Shown here: positions 23,950 to 34,607 of the stretch, piece after piece | Position numbering within the stretch: the first letter of the stretch is position 1 | Layout of the letters: each line of letters begins with the position of its first letter | Assembly (NCBI GenBank): GCA_024742485.1 | Contig: JANSYK010000003.1 | Span: 1,054,001-1,118,000, forward strand | DNA: 64,000 nt | Direction of reading: 5' to 3' | Source of the DNA: Alphaproteobacteria bacterium | GTDB lineage: Bacteria > Pseudomonadota > Alphaproteobacteria > Rhizobiales > Rhizobiaceae | Notes under the pieces: generated by a model | What the model saw: the letters and a program-made list of their open reading frames with translations, nothing else | What the model was told of the DNA's origin: nothing | Database searches by the model: none | Position numbers and translations under genes: made by a program

Positions 23950-24416
23950 CAGCGAATTTCCAGCACGGCATCGATTTCAACGGCGGCATTCATCGGCAAT
24001 GCGGCCATGCCCACGGCCGCGCGTGCATGTTTGCCACGCTCACCCAATATGCTGACCAGAAGATCGGAGGCACCGTTGATAACAATATGCTGCTCGAAGA
24101 AACCGTCGGCCGAGGCAACAAACCCCTGGATTTTTACAAGCTTCTGGATGCGCTCAAGGTCGCCCGCAAGGGCAGCCCGGGCTTGAGACAAAATATTGAT
24201 CGCACACAATTGTGCAGCTCTTTGTCCGTCTTCGATCGAGACATCGCGGCCCAGATGCCCCGTTATGCCGAGTTTTCCACCGTCCATAGGAAGTTGCCCG
24301 GAAATGTAGAGGACATTTCCAACTGTACTGTAGGGAACGTAATTTGCGGCGGGTGCGGCCGCGTCCGGAAGCGTTATGCCCAAGTTTGCGAGCCGTTCGG
24401 CGATGGATTGTGACAT
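23949..24416 (-). CDS. RidA/YjgF-family imine/enamine deaminase
   Basis: A 155-residue protein of the longer RidA-like subfamily, with YSTVGNVLYISGQLPMDGG near residue 30 and NAAVEIDAVLEI at the C-terminus. The family hydrolyses reactive enamines such as 2-aminoacrylate. The catalytic Arg seen in classical RidA (near residue 105 in the E. coli protein) could not be placed with certainty, so the activity is not assured. It leads the operon with the glycerophosphodiesterase. Confidence 0.8.
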   Translation of the reverse strand: MSQSIAERLANLGITLPDAAAPAANYVPYSTVGNVLYISGQLPMDGGKLGITGHLGRDVSIEDGQRAAQLCAINILSQARAALAGDLERIQKLVKIQGFVASADGFFEQHIVINGASDLLVSILGERGKHARAAVGMAALPMNAAVEIDAVLEIR

Positions 24417-24549
24417 ATAAGTCTCCGATTGTAAGTTGCACTTGTTTCAATGGCCATAGACCCGTTAAATGGACGGCCAAAAGGAGTGGTCTCCTTTTTG
24501 TCCCGATGCCGTGTAACATGGCGTCACCAACGTTAGAAGGAAACCACAA

Positions 24550-25368
24550 GTGGGATTTTCACCCGTCACAATTGGGTCAATAAGCGCGATTCTCCTTTTG
24601 GTCCAAGGAGCGCAGGCCGGTGTGGCCGATTCCCTGATGCCGCACAGGGCAGTTTACGATCTGGAGCTAGATGGTTCCTCCGAACGCTCCGGAATCGAAT
24701 CGATGTATGGGCGGATGGTCTATGAATTCAATGGCTCGCCCTGTGAGGGATACACGGTTGGCTTTCGCTTCGTGACACAGCTGGACACCGGTCAGTCGAC
24801 ACGCCTGACCGATCAGCAGACGACGACCTATGAAGACCTGGAGGAGCAAACCTTCAGGTTTTTGACCAAATCCTACGTCAATCAGAAACTGGACCTGGAA
24901 GTTCGTGGAAGTGCCCACGCGCAACCGGATGCCACCGAGGTCAAGTTACAGGACCCCAAGAAAGACGATCTGACATTGGTGCCGGCACAATTTCCAACCG
25001 CCCAGATGATTTCGCTTATCGAAAAGGCAAAGCAGGGTGAGAGGTTTTTCCAGTCACGCCTCTTTGATGGTTCAGATGAGGGGCGAAAGGTGATGTTGAC
25101 CACCAGCGTGGTTGGGCCTGCCAAGGTTTCGGAGGAGGGAGCTTCGGAATTGGAGGTAACCGGCGAACTCGGCAAACAGCCGACATGGCCAGTGACCATA
25201 GCGTATTTCGACGAGAGTGAAAGCAATGACGGGACGCCGGTGTATCGAGTCTCGTTCAAGCTGTATGAAAACGGTATTACGCGCGATCTGACCATGGACT
25301 ATGGTGAATTTGCACTGAAGGGAACGCTCGCCGATCTCGAGATCTATGAAAAGGACTCCTGTGAGTGA
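24550..25368 (+). CDS. eipB: EipB-family envelope protein (DUF1849)
   Basis: A 272-residue protein starting at GTG (AGGA about nine bases upstream). Residues 1-23 are a Sec signal peptide (GSISAILLLVQGAQA). The mature protein has LMPHRAVYDLEL at its start, GRMVYEFNGSPCEGY with the first conserved Cys, and YEKDSCE with the second Cys at the C-terminus. EipB forms a spiral-like beta fold with a disulphide in the periplasm and is needed for envelope integrity in Brucella. It stands alone, divergent from ridA, 301 bases ahead of rpsB. Confidence 0.85.
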   Translation: MGFSPVTIGSISAILLLVQGAQAGVADSLMPHRAVYDLELDGSSERSGIESMYGRMVYEFNGSPCEGYTVGFRFVTQLDTGQSTRLTDQQTTTYEDLEEQTFRFLTKSYVNQKLDLEVRGSAHAQPDATEVKLQDPKKDDLTLVPAQFPTAQMISLIEKAKQGERFFQSRLFDGSDEGRKVMLTTSVVGPAKVSEEGASELEVTGELGKQPTWPVTIAYFDESESNDGTPVYRVSFKLYENGITRDLTMDYGEFALKGTLADLEIYEKDSCE

Positions 25369-25669
25369 CACGGGCTCGAACGGGTCGAAGACAATAAAGC
25401 GCAGTGTCGACAATATGTTTGTCGATGTTTCTCACGCGATTGTTCCCGGTCGAGTGAACGTCGTGCGCGGCACGTGTTCGAGACGACAAGAGTCAGTCGC
25501 AGGTCAGTTTCTGCAATAACAGTCTTGTATCCAAACCGGTTCCGCTGTATGGACCCGCTCATTCCACACGTAGAACATGGGTAAGGCCGGGAGAAATCCG
25601 GTCGGTCCCGCCGGTGGCAGTCGAACTGCTGACGTTCTACGGAGGGTAAACCGGAAAAGGAGACACGGC
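25369..25669. other. Leader region of the rpsB-tsf operon
   Basis: 301 bases with no gene. It should contain the rpsB promoter and a long 5' leader; GTCGACAATATGTTTGTCGA-like symmetry near 25405-25425 and GC-rich stretches near 25590-25620 suggest structure. In enterobacteria S2 represses its own mRNA through the leader, so autoregulation is possible here, but no known motif could be matched. Confidence 0.45.
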
Positions 25670-26611
25670 ATGGCATTGCCTGATTTCAGCATGCGCCAAC
25701 TGCTTGAGGCTGGTGTTCATTTTGGCCACCAGACACATCGTTGGAATCCAAAAATGAAGCCGTTCATTTTTGGCGACAGAAACAATGTACACATCATCGA
25801 TCTCGGCCAAACAGTGCCGCTGCTTTCGCAGGCTCTTCAGCTTGTAAGCGACACCGTTGCTGGCGGCGGACGTGTTCTGTTCGTTGGAACCAAGCGGCAG
25901 GCATCCGAGTTGGTTGCTGACGCAGCGAAACGCTCAGCTCAGTATTACGTCAATGCGCGCTGGCTCGGCGGTATGCTGACCAACTGGAAGACCATTTCCC
26001 ATTCCATTCAGCGGCTGCGCAAGCTCGATGAACTGTTGGCGTCTGAAGCCCAGGGATTCACCAAAAAGGAGCGATTGAACCTTGAGCGCGAGCGCGACAA
26101 GCTCGAGCGTGCGCTCGGTGGTATTCGCGACATGGGCGGAACACCGGATCTCATGTTCATTATCGACACCAACAAGGAGTCGATTGCCATTCAGGAAGCC
26201 AAGCGGCTGAACATTCCGGTCGTGGCCATCGTCGATTCCAACTGCAACCCGGATCCGATCGACTATCCGATCCCGGGCAACGACGACGCTGCCCGCGCGA
26301 TCTCGCTCTACTGCGATTTGATTGCGAAAGCAGCAATTGACGGTATCGCACGGCAACAGGGCGCTTCTGGCGTTGATATCGGTGCTGCAGCCGAGGCACC
26401 GGTTGAGCCTGCTCTTGAAGCAGCAGAACCGGCCGCCGCTGACACTGTGGATGCTCCCTCTGCCGATGCAGCTTTGACGGATGCCGCATCCGATGAAAAG
26501 GTCGCGGGGGAAGCTGCGCCTGCCGAGGCTGCAGCGGAAGCTGAAAAAGCAGCCACTGAGGAAGCAGTCACCGAGGAAGCCCCAAAAGCTGAAGAAACAC
26601 CAGCTTCCTGA
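25670..26611 (+). CDS. rpsB: 30S ribosomal protein S2
   Basis: A 313-residue S2 protein; AGGAG lies eight bases before the ATG. Conserved blocks are [43 protein letters not shown] and [20 protein letters not shown]2 sits on the 30S subunit near the platform and is needed for mRNA binding with S1. The last 60 residues are an Ala/Glu-rich acidic tail ([20 protein letters not shown] type), well beyond the usual 240-255 residues; such tails occur in alphaproteobacteria. tsf follows after 108 bases. Confidence 0.95.
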   Translation: MALPDFSMRQLLEAGVHFGHQTHRWNPKMKPFIFGDRNNVHIIDLGQTVPLLSQALQLVSDTVAGGGRVLFVGTKRQASELVADAAKRSAQYYVNARWLGGMLTNWKTISHSIQRLRKLDELLASEAQGFTKKERLNLERERDKLERALGGIRDMGGTPDLMFIIDTNKESIAIQEAKRLNIPVVAIVDSNCNPDPIDYPIPGNDDAARAISLYCDLIAKAAIDGIARQQGASGVDIGAAAEAPVEPALEAAEPAAADTVDAPSADAALTDAASDEKVAGEAAPAEAAAEAEKAATEEAVTEEAPKAEETPAS

Positions 26612-26719
26612 GTGGGCTATGAACCTGCGCGCCATGGATAGGGCGTGCAGGATTCAACTGACAAATATGATCAAACTCGGACCGCCGGTGGGCGCGTTCG
26701 AACATCTCAAGAGGCGAAA

Positions 26720-27643
26720 ATGAGCATTTCAGCATCGCAGGTGAAAGAGCTGCGCGAAAAGTCCGGCGCGGGCATGATGGACTGTAAGAAGGCACTTCAG
26801 GAAAATGGCGGAGATATGGACGCCGCAATGGACTGGCTGCGGGCAAAGGGTATTGCAAAGGCAGACAAGAAGTCAGGCCGCACAGCTGCTGAAGGCCTTG
26901 TAGGTGTTGCAGGAAGCGGCAGCAGTGCGGTCGTCGTGGAAATCAATTCCGAGACCGACTTTGTTGCCCGTAACGAGGCATTTCAGGACTTGGTTCGAGG
27001 TGTCGCGGAAGTGGCTCTTGAAACGGATGGTACTCTGGAAACGGTTTCGGCTCAAAACTATCCCGCAACGGGGAAGTCGGTTGTGGACTCGATAACGGAT
27101 GCCGTTGCCACAATCGGCGAGAACATGAGCTTGCGCCGGACAGCAAAACTGACTGTTGGGCAAGGTGCCGTTGCAACCTACGTTCACAACTCGGTTGCCG
27201 ACGGGCTGGGCAAGCTTGGTGTCCTGGTTGCGCTGGAATCGTCAGGCGACGCGCAGGCTCTGGCGGCAATTGGAAAGCAAGTTGCCATGCATGTGGCAGC
27301 GACCAATCCACTGGCGCTGACATCGGCTGATGTCGACGCCGATGTGGCCGGACGTGAAAGAGCAATCTTTGTCGAACAGGCAAGGGAATCGGGAAAACCT
27401 GATAACATCATTGAAAAGATGGTGGACGGGCGCATGCGCAAGTTTTTCGAGGAAGTTGCACTGATGTCCCAGAGTTTTGTGGTCAATCCGGATGTGACGG
27501 TTGAAGCGGCGATCAAGGAGGCGGAAGCCTCGGTTGGTGCGCCAATCAAGATCGCAGGCTTCGTTCGTTTTCAATTGGGCGAGGGTGTTGAGAAGGAAGA
27601 GAGCGATTTTGCCGCGGAGGTCGCAGCGGCGGCCAACGGTTAA
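26720..27643 (+). CDS. tsf: Elongation factor Ts
   Basis: A 307-residue protein. The ATG at 26720 (GAGG six bases upstream) gives the standard start [26 protein letters not shown]. The TDFVARN motif that contacts EF-Tu is near residue 80, and the two core repeats follow. It recycles EF-Tu by GDP exchange. It sits between rpsB and pyrH in the order usual for the group. Confidence 0.95.
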   Translation: MSISASQVKELREKSGAGMMDCKKALQENGGDMDAAMDWLRAKGIAKADKKSGRTAAEGLVGVAGSGSSAVVVEINSETDFVARNEAFQDLVRGVAEVALETDGTLETVSAQNYPATGKSVVDSITDAVATIGENMSLRRTAKLTVGQGAVATYVHNSVADGLGKLGVLVALESSGDAQALAAIGKQVAMHVAATNPLALTSADVDADVAGRERAIFVEQARESGKPDNIIEKMVDGRMRKFFEEVALMSQSFVVNPDVTVEAAIKEAEASVGAPIKIAGFVRFQLGEGVEKEESDFAAEVAAAANG

Positions 27644-27667
27644 TCCTAGGCATTTCTTAACAAATAC

Positions 27668-27698
27668 AAGGGGCATCGCGTGACAATGCGGTGCCCTT
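27668..27698 (+). other. Strong hairpin between tsf and pyrH
   Basis: AAGGGGCATCGC pairs with GCGGTGCCCTT in an 11-pair stem with one bulged G and an 8-base loop (GTGACAAT). No T-run follows, so it is more likely an mRNA-stabilising or attenuating structure than a full terminator. It could set different levels for rpsB-tsf and pyrH. Confidence 0.5.
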
Positions 27699-27736
27699 CG
27701 TGTATCCGCAGTCTGGATCAAATTGCGGATACCGAC

Positions 27737-28459
27737 ATGCATTCAAAACCGACCTACAAGCGTGTACTTCTCAAGGCTTCGGGCGAAGCCATGATGGGCG
27801 AGCAGGGGTTCGGTATTGACGTGGCCGTTGCGGATCGTATCGCATCCGATATTGCCGAAGCGCGAGCCATGGGTGTGGAAGTGGGTGTCGTGGTCGGTGG
27901 AGGAAACATATTTCGCGGTGTCGCCGTCGCCTCCAAGGGCGGTGACCGCGTTACCGGCGATCACATGGGTATGTTGGCGACGGTCATCAACGCGCTTGCC
28001 CTGGCGACATCCTTGAGGAAAATCGGAATTGATACCGAAGTGCTCTCGGCGATCGCCATGCCCGAAATCTGTCAAACTTTTTCGCAGCGAGCGGCCCTTC
28101 ACCATCTGGAAAAGGGGCGCGTAGTTATTTTTGCCGGCGGGACCGGCAATCCCTTTTTCACCACCGACTCGGCCGCGGCGTTAAGAGCCGCGGAAATGGG
28201 TGCGCAGGCGATCTTCAAGGGAACACAGGTTGACGGGATTTATTCAGATGATCCCAAGAAAAATCCAGATGCCGAAAGATTCGAAAATCTGACACATGAT
28301 GAGGTCTTGCGAAAAGGGCTGGCCGTTATGGATGTTGCGGCGGTAGCTCTGGCAAGGGAAAATGCCATACCGATCGTCGTATTTTCTATTCATGAGCCTG
28401 GAGGTTTCGCCGCGATCTTGAACGGTGGGGGCCGGGCCACTATCGTGAACGACGCCTGA
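27737..28459 (+). CDS. pyrH: UMP kinase
   Basis: A 240-residue amino-acid-kinase fold protein. I use the ATG at 27737, which gives [21 protein letters not shown]; the upstream in-frame ATG lies in the hairpin region. Motifs are KASGEAMMG (ATP site), GGGNIFRG and [18 protein letters not shown] (UMP site). It makes UDP from UMP and is a hexameric, GTP-activated enzyme. frr follows after 145 bases. Confidence 0.95.
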   Translation: MHSKPTYKRVLLKASGEAMMGEQGFGIDVAVADRIASDIAEARAMGVEVGVVVGGGNIFRGVAVASKGGDRVTGDHMGMLATVINALALATSLRKIGIDTEVLSAIAMPEICQTFSQRAALHHLEKGRVVIFAGGTGNPFFTTDSAAALRAAEMGAQAIFKGTQVDGIYSDDPKKNPDAERFENLTHDEVLRKGLAVMDVAAVALARENAIPIVVFSIHEPGGFAAILNGGGRATIVNDA

Positions 28460-28604
28460 CAGGCTTGGCGCACAGGTCGCGACCCAAAAGCGCACAGATG
28501 ATCGAACAAGGTCCGAAAAACGCAGTGACAAAACGACACACGCAATCCGCCTGACACCGGTTCGATCCGAGTTTCGGCAGAAAATCGCAAGGGAGAATAC
28601 AACC

Positions 28605-29165
28605 ATGAGTGAAGGCGCAGACTTTGACGATCTCAAACGTCGCATGGACGGCGCGATTGCATCGTTCAAGAGCGATATTGCCGCGTTGCGCACCGGTCGG
28701 GCCTCTGCAAATGTTCTGGATCCCGTATCAGTTGAAGCCTACGGATCGAAGATGCCCCTTAACCAGGTCGCAAATATCTCGGTACCGGAAGCGCGGATGA
28801 TCAATGTCTCCGTTTGGGACAAGGGTATGGTCGGTGCGGTCGAAAAGGCGATCAGAGAATCCAATCTGGGGCTCAACCCGGTGACCGACGGCAGCAACTT
28901 GAGAATACCGTTGCCCGAACTCAATGAGGAGAGACGCAAGGAACTCGTCAAGGTGGCTCATAATTATGCGGAAAATGGCAGGGTGGCGATTCGCCACGTT
29001 CGCCGTGATGGAATGGATGCCCTTAAAAAAGCCGAAAAGGACAGCCTAATCAGTAAGGATGAGAGCCATACCCAATCCGAAAGGGTGCAAAAGCTGACAG
29101 ATGAGATGATTTCTCAGATTGATAGCTTGCTCAGCGACAAAGAAACAGAAATCATGCAGGTATAG
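28605..29165 (+). CDS. frr: Ribosome recycling factor
   Basis: A 186-residue protein of standard length. Typical parts are [19 protein letters not shown] near residue 20, [18 protein letters not shown] near 70 and [29 protein letters not shown] near 110. It splits post-termination ribosomes together with EF-G. The start has GGGAG about eight bases upstream. Confidence 0.97.
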   Translation: MSEGADFDDLKRRMDGAIASFKSDIAALRTGRASANVLDPVSVEAYGSKMPLNQVANISVPEARMINVSVWDKGMVGAVEKAIRESNLGLNPVTDGSNLRIPLPELNEERRKELVKVAHNYAENGRVAIRHVRRDGMDALKKAEKDSLISKDESHTQSERVQKLTDEMISQIDSLLSDKETEIMQV

Positions 29166-29215
29166 AGGCTGAAGCAATCAGCTGAATTCGTTCAAGTGTT
29201 CATGGAGGCCGATTG

Positions 29216-29941
29216 GTGAGTGTTCCCCAACATGTCGCCATCATAATGGATGGAAACGGTCGCTGGGCCGAACGTCGTGGTCAGGCGCGCACTGCGGGCC
29301 ACCGGCGAGGTGTTGAAGCCGTCCGCGCTGCTGTGGAATCGGCGGGCGAGTTGGGCGTGAAATATCTGACTCTTTTTGCATTCTCCTCGGAAAACTGGCG
29401 GCGCCCCCAGCAGGAGGTCAACGACCTGATGGGGCTGTTGAAGTTCTTCATTCGACGTGATCTTGCTGAACTCCATCGCGAAAACATCAAAATCCGGGTC
29501 ATCGGTGACAAGGCATCATTGAAAGCCGACATTTTGTCCCTGTTGACCGAGGCAGAGGAATTGACCAAGGCCAACACGGCCATGCAGTTGATAATCGCCT
29601 TCAACTATGGTGGGCGAGATGAAATTGCGCGTGCGGCGCGTAGACTTGCCGCTCGGGTCTCCCAAGGCGATCTGAATGCGGAGGATATTCGCGAAGAAGA
29701 TATCGGTGCCTCGCTCGATACCGCCGGCATTCCGGATCCGGATTTGCTCATCAGGACGAGTGGAGAGCAGCGCATATCGAATTTTCTGCTGTGGCAGGCG
29801 GCCTATGCGGAGTTTGTATTTCTGCCTTGCCTCTGGCCGGATTTCGACCGCAAGGCCTTTGAAGAGGCGCTGGACATTTATCAGTGCCGAAACCGACGCT
29901 TCGGCAAGACAGCCAGCCAGGGTTTGGCGTTAGGGACCTGA
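29216..29941 (+). CDS. uppS: Undecaprenyl diphosphate synthase (cis-prenyltransferase)
   Basis: A 241-residue protein. I choose the GTG at 29216, which is seven bases after GGAGG; a TTG directly before it is too close. Motifs are [14 protein letters not shown] (catalytic Asp), [14 protein letters not shown] and [21 protein letters not shown]. It makes the C55 lipid carrier for peptidoglycan and O-antigen. Its stop overlaps the cdsA start (TGATG). Confidence 0.95.
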   Translation: MSVPQHVAIIMDGNGRWAERRGQARTAGHRRGVEAVRAAVESAGELGVKYLTLFAFSSENWRRPQQEVNDLMGLLKFFIRRDLAELHRENIKIRVIGDKASLKADILSLLTEAEELTKANTAMQLIIAFNYGGRDEIARAARRLAARVSQGDLNAEDIREEDIGASLDTAGIPDPDLLIRTSGEQRISNFLLWQAAYAEFVFLPCLWPDFDRKAFEEALDIYQCRNRRFGKTASQGLALGT

Positions 29942-30777
29942 TGCAGAATGAAGTTCGGGTCAGAACGATATCCGGGGTGACGCTCGGAATTTTCGTGATC
30001 GTACTGACCTGGTTCGGCGGTCTCGGATTTCGAGTTTTGTCGATCGCCATCATGGTGCTGGTGTTCTTCGAGTGGTTTCGCATTGTTCAGACACAATCGC
30101 TCAGCCGGCGGGTCTGGATAATCGGATCGTTGACCATTGCCCTGGTTGGGCTCTGTATCTTGGCGGAATTCGCGTTGCCGGCGCTGGCGCTTGCTACGGC
30201 CGGTGCTGCGATAACCGGCATAGTCAGACATTATGAAGCACGCGATCAGTGGCCATCAGCCGGATTGATTTACGCTGGCTATTTCGGTGTGGCCTTTTCT
30301 GAGTTGCGTGATTCCGGTGAATATGGATTCGCTGTGATGATTTTCCTGTTCGCGATCATCTGGTCGACGGATATCTTTGCGTTTTTCGGAGGACGCAGCC
30401 TGGGCGGACCGAAGCTTGCACCAGCAATATCACCCAAAAAAACCTGGTCTGGATTTTTGAGCGGACTGATCGGTGGTGTTATCGCAGGATTGATAGCGGC
30501 TTCCATCTTTGTCACGCCGCACTATTTGTGGATTGCTTTTTTGTCGATTGTTCTGTCTTTGTCAGGTCAAGCGGGTGATCTGTTCGAGTCGGCGTTGAAG
30601 AGGCGGTTTCAGGTCAAAGATTCGGGTGACCTTATCCCGGGACATGGGGGTGTCCTGGATCGTGTCGACAGCATGATTTTTGCCGCTTTTGCAGCCTATG
30701 TCATCGGCATAGCGATGCATGGCGATGGAATTGACGGCGGCGGAAACGGCATCGCATACCAATTGCTTGGGCAATAG
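29941..30777 (+). CDS. cdsA: Phosphatidate cytidylyltransferase
   Basis: A 278-residue membrane protein with about eight spans. The family signature lies near the end: SALKRRFQVKDSGDLIPGHGG followed by VLDRVDS. The SPKKTWSGFLSGLIGG block holds substrate-binding residues. It makes CDP-diacylglycerol, precursor of all phospholipids. It is translationally coupled to uppS and followed by rseP. Confidence 0.95.
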   Translation: MQNEVRVRTISGVTLGIFVIVLTWFGGLGFRVLSIAIMVLVFFEWFRIVQTQSLSRRVWIIGSLTIALVGLCILAEFALPALALATAGAAITGIVRHYEARDQWPSAGLIYAGYFGVAFSELRDSGEYGFAVMIFLFAIIWSTDIFAFFGGRSLGGPKLAPAISPKKTWSGFLSGLIGGVIAGLIAASIFVTPHYLWIAFLSIVLSLSGQAGDLFESALKRRFQVKDSGDLIPGHGGVLDRVDSMIFAAFAAYVIGIAMHGDGIDGGGNGIAYQLLGQ

Positions 30778-30815
30778 GAATTGAGCGCTGATTTAGCGGG
30801 ACGACGACGGACTGG

Positions 30816-31952
30816 ATGATGGAATATTTTGCTTCGCTATATGGCCTGATCGTAGGAACCATCATCCCATTTCTTGTCGTATTGACCATCGTGGTTTTCG
30901 TTCATGAAATGGGACACTATCTTGTTGGCCGTTGGTGCGGGATTCGAATACTGACGTTTTCGGTCGGATTCGGACCGGAACTGCTGGGATTTAGTGATCG
31001 TCACGGAACCCGTTGGCGCCTTTCGGCGATTCCACTTGGTGGCTATGTGAAATTCTTTGGTGATGAGAACGCCGCAAGCACACCGGATTTTTCAGCGGTA
31101 GAATCGATGAGCGACGACGAACGCTCTCGTACTTTTCCAGGGGCAAACGTCTGGAAACGAGTCGCCACTGTTGCCGCCGGTCCAATTGCCAATTTCATCC
31201 TCGCGATTTTCATTTTTGCCGTGATGTTCAGCCTTTATGGCAAACCGGTGTCTGATCCCGTTGTCTCCCAGGTTCAGCCCGGTAGTGCGGCAGAGCAGGC
31301 GGGTGTCATGCCGGGCGATGTGGTGATTGCCATTGATGATCAACCGATTGCGACCTTCGAAGATCTGCGGCGCTATGTATCGCCGCGCCCAGAGGTGGAG
31401 GTGGTCCTGACGGTTCGGCGAGACGGTCAGTCTCTTGATATTCCGATCGTGCCACGACGCTCCGAGATTGAGGACCAATTTGGCAACAAGATGGAAGTCG
31501 GGCTGATCGGTGTGGTGACCGATGCGTCCGCCGGAAATTTCCGGCGCGTTGATCTGAATCCCGTCGAGGCTATCGGAGAGGGTGCGAGTTCCAGCTGGTA
31601 TATCGTTTCAAGGACGGTTGGCTATATTGCCAACATATTCAGAGGCCGGGAAAAGGCCGATCAACTGGGCGGTCCGATACGCGTTGCACAGATGTCGGGC
31701 CAAATGGCGACACTCGGAGTGGGTGCTTTGCTGCAGCTGACGGCGGTGCTTTCCGTTTCAATCGGTTTTCTGAACCTTCTGCCCGTGCCGATGTTGGATG
31801 GCGGTCATCTGGTGTTTTATGCGATTGAGATTATTCGCGGTCGTCCGGTCGGGGAACGGGCGCAGGAGATTGCATTCAAAATCGGCTTAAGTCTGGTCCT
31901 GATGCTGATGATTTTTGCCACCTGGAACGACATGTCGATTCTATTCGGGTAG
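30816..31952 (+). CDS. rseP: Site-2 intramembrane zinc metalloprotease RseP
   Basis: A 378-residue membrane protease with HEMGH at residues 30-34 in the first membrane span, a single PDZ domain at about residues 130-200 (VQPGSAAEQAGVMPGDVVIAID) and the second zinc motif NLLPVPMLDGGH near residue 325. E. coli RseP has two PDZ domains and 450 residues; the single-PDZ form is usual in alphaproteobacteria (MmpA in Caulobacter). It cuts anti-sigma factors and signal peptide remnants in the membrane. Position just before bamA is conserved. Confidence 0.93.
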   Translation: MMEYFASLYGLIVGTIIPFLVVLTIVVFVHEMGHYLVGRWCGIRILTFSVGFGPELLGFSDRHGTRWRLSAIPLGGYVKFFGDENAASTPDFSAVESMSDDERSRTFPGANVWKRVATVAAGPIANFILAIFIFAVMFSLYGKPVSDPVVSQVQPGSAAEQAGVMPGDVVIAIDDQPIATFEDLRRYVSPRPEVEVVLTVRRDGQSLDIPIVPRRSEIEDQFGNKMEVGLIGVVTDASAGNFRRVDLNPVEAIGEGASSSWYIVSRTVGYIANIFRGREKADQLGGPIRVAQMSGQMATLGVGALLQLTAVLSVSIGFLNLLPVPMLDGGHLVFYAIEIIRGRPVGERAQEIAFKIGLSLVLMLMIFATWNDMSILFG

Positions 31953-32196
31953 CCGGCATTGGTGTCGCCTTGTAACACTGGTTTGTTTGACTCAAACGGC
32001 CCCGCAAGGATAATGATAACAATTCATTAGCCATAATTTAATGCTCGGAGTGACAAATCGATCACGACTGGCGGAGAAGTAAACAGAAATTAACTCAATG
32101 GCTTGCTTGTGGCACAAAACACTGTAAAACGGCGGAGAGGCTGAATCGTCTGTCTATTCGGGTTGGGGACGTCGGGATAAAGGGTATAATAAGCCA

Positions 32197-34521
32197 ATGA
32201 AGGCCGGTTCTAATTTACGAGGCGCTGTATCGGCGCTTGCGCTTTCGGTATGTTTGACAGCGAGCGGTGCGGGGACCGCGCTCATTGCGTCATCCATTGT
32301 GGCCGAAGCTGCGGTTGTTACGGTTATTGAGGTCCGCGGTAACCAGCGCGTCGACGCCGAGACCGTGCGCGGAAACATCACCATTGTTCCGAACAAGAAT
32401 TTCAACAATTCCGATATCGACGAATCCATTAAGCGTCTCTACGCAACGGATCTTTTTTCCGACGTGCGAATCACCCGTCAGGGCAAGCGCCTTGTTGTGA
32501 CGGTTGATGAAAATCTCATCGTCAATCAGATCGTGTTCAACGGCAACAAGAAGCTGAAGGACAAGCAGCTTGAAGCCGTCGTCCAGACTGAGCCGCTTGG
32601 CCCATATAATGAAACGACGGTTGAATACGACGCGCAAGCGATCCGTGATGCCTATGACCGGATTGGCCGGGATGACGCCACCGTCACGACTCAGATCGTC
32701 AATCTGTCAGGCGGACGCGTCAATATTGCCTTTGAGATAAGTGAAGGTGATCGGACCAAAATTTCGTCGATTAATTTCGTCGGCAACAAAGCCTATTCGG
32801 ACGGCCGACTGGCGGATGTGATAACCACCAAACGCTCTGGATTGCTCTCGTTCCTGTCGCGCAAGGATGTCTATGATCCGGACAAGCTGAGAGCTGACGA
32901 GGAACTGCTGCGGCGGTTCTACTACAATCACGGCTATGCGGATTTTCGGGTCATTTCATCAAATGCCGACATTGATCCGGCGAGCGGCAACTATGTGATC
33001 ACCATAACGGTCGATGAGGGGCAGCGTTACACTTTTGGTGACATCAGCATCGACAATACCGTCACGGAACTGAATGCCGACCGGCTGCAGCGCCTGATCA
33101 AGACGAAGCAGGGTCAGGTTTACAGCGCCAAAAAGGTTGAAGACACCATTATCGCTCTGTCCGAAGCCGCGGCAGAGGAGGGCTTTCCGTTCACGCAGAT
33201 AACCCCTCGGGGCAATCGAGATTTCTCGAACGGAACGATCTCTGTGACTTATCTGATCGACAAGGGTCAGCGCGCTTACATTGAGCGGATTGAAATCCGT
33301 GGCAATACCCGCACGGCGGACTACGTGATCCGTCGCGAATTCGACTTGAGTGAAGGTGATGCTTTCAACCAGGTCATGATCAGACGCGCCAAGAAGCGGC
33401 TTGAAGCGCTCAGGTTCTTTGAATCGGTCAACATAACCACGCAACCAGGTTCTGCACCGGATCGCGTGATTGTAGTGGTCAACGTCCGTGACCAATCGAC
33501 TGGTGAATTCTCCATCGGCGCGGGCTATTCGACCGGATCGACGGGAGCGACAGCGACAATTTCGGTTGCTGAACGCAACTTCCTCGGCCGCGGCCAGTTC
33601 ATGAAGGTCTCGGTCGGTGGCGGCCAGCACACAAGGGATTATTCCTTCTCCTTTACGGAGCCCTATTTCCTGGGTTATCGCCTGGCGGCCGGGTTTGATA
33701 TTTTCCGCAGTGAAGATACGTCGCAGACCAACTACGACATCCAGACGACCGGAATTACGCTGCGCGTAACAGCGCCGATCACAGACAATGTGCATACGAC
33801 GTTGGCATACACCTACAGTCAGGAAAAATACGATCCTGAAGCCGGTGCGACGTTCTCGACACCTATTCAGGATGCCATCAACAACAGCCCTTGGGTGAAG
33901 TCGTCGATCTCAAATACGCTGGTGTACGATACGATTGACAACAAGGCGATGCCGCGTGAGGGCATATTTGCTCGCATGACGAACGAGTTTGCCGGTGTGG
34001 GCGGCGACGCCAAGTTCATCAAGACCACGGCGAAGGCAACATACTACCGACCGGTTTCGGAGTATGGCGATATCATCGGAATGGTCAGCGGTGGCGGCGG
34101 ACACGTCCTGTCAACCTCCGGGAATTTGAGGGTTTTCGATCAGTTGTTCATTGGTCAGGAAACGATCCGTGGATTTGAATCGCAAGGTATCGGACCGCGT
34201 GACACCAATGGTGATGCGCTCGGTGGGACCACCTATCTTAATGCCACCGCCGAAGTCGGTTTCCCAATGCCCATCGTTCCGCGTGATTTTGGTTTGCGCG
34301 GCGCCGTGTTTGCTGATGCGGCAACCCTGTGGGGCAGTGATCTGAATTTGACTGGAACGACGGTGAACGGTCTGGACATGCAATGGCGTGCATCGGTCGG
34401 TGCCAGTTTGATCTGGGCATCTCCCTTTGGCCCGTTGCGGCTTGATTTTGGCTTCCCGATCCTCAAGGAGTCCTTCGATCAGACCCAGACATTCCGCTTT
34501 GGTACATCTGGGCGGTTCTGA
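32197..34521 (+). CDS. bamA: Outer membrane assembly factor BamA
   Basis: A 774-residue protein: signal peptide in residues 1-40 (AVSALALSVCLTASGAGTALI, cleavage after AEA), POTRA domains to about residue 350 (repeats of IEVRGNQR, IVFNGNKK, INFVGNKA and IEIRGNTR type) and a 16-strand barrel with the conserved (V)RGF-like motif in ETIRGFESQGIGPRD. It ends in FRFGTSGRF with the C-terminal Phe expected of an outer membrane protein. It folds and inserts outer membrane proteins. 244 bases separate it from rseP, so it may have its own promoter. Confidence 0.95.
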   Translation: MKAGSNLRGAVSALALSVCLTASGAGTALIASSIVAEAAVVTVIEVRGNQRVDAETVRGNITIVPNKNFNNSDIDESIKRLYATDLFSDVRITRQGKRLVVTVDENLIVNQIVFNGNKKLKDKQLEAVVQTEPLGPYNETTVEYDAQAIRDAYDRIGRDDATVTTQIVNLSGGRVNIAFEISEGDRTKISSINFVGNKAYSDGRLADVITTKRSGLLSFLSRKDVYDPDKLRADEELLRRFYYNHGYADFRVISSNADIDPASGNYVITITVDEGQRYTFGDISIDNTVTELNADRLQRLIKTKQGQVYSAKKVEDTIIALSEAAAEEGFPFTQITPRGNRDFSNGTISVTYLIDKGQRAYIERIEIRGNTRTADYVIRREFDLSEGDAFNQVMIRRAKKRLEALRFFESVNITTQPGSAPDRVIVVVNVRDQSTGEFSIGAGYSTGSTGATATISVAERNFLGRGQFMKVSVGGGQHTRDYSFSFTEPYFLGYRLAAGFDIFRSEDTSQTNYDIQTTGITLRVTAPITDNVHTTLAYTYSQEKYDPEAGATFSTPIQDAINNSPWVKSSISNTLVYDTIDNKAMPREGIFARMTNEFAGVGGDAKFIKTTAKATYYRPVSEYGDIIGMVSGGGGHVLSTSGNLRVFDQLFIGQETIRGFESQGIGPRDTNGDALGGTTYLNATAEVGFPMPIVPRDFGLRGAVFADAATLWGSDLNLTGTTVNGLDMQWRASVGASLIWASPFGPLRLDFGFPILKESFDQTQTFRFGTSGRF

Positions 34522-34607
34522 TTGGAATGAAAGTCGTCAGCGTGTAGTGCGCTAACCCACAAATGGCGGGGCTCGTTCGGCAACGACGAGCCCTGAATTT
34601 TTGTAAG

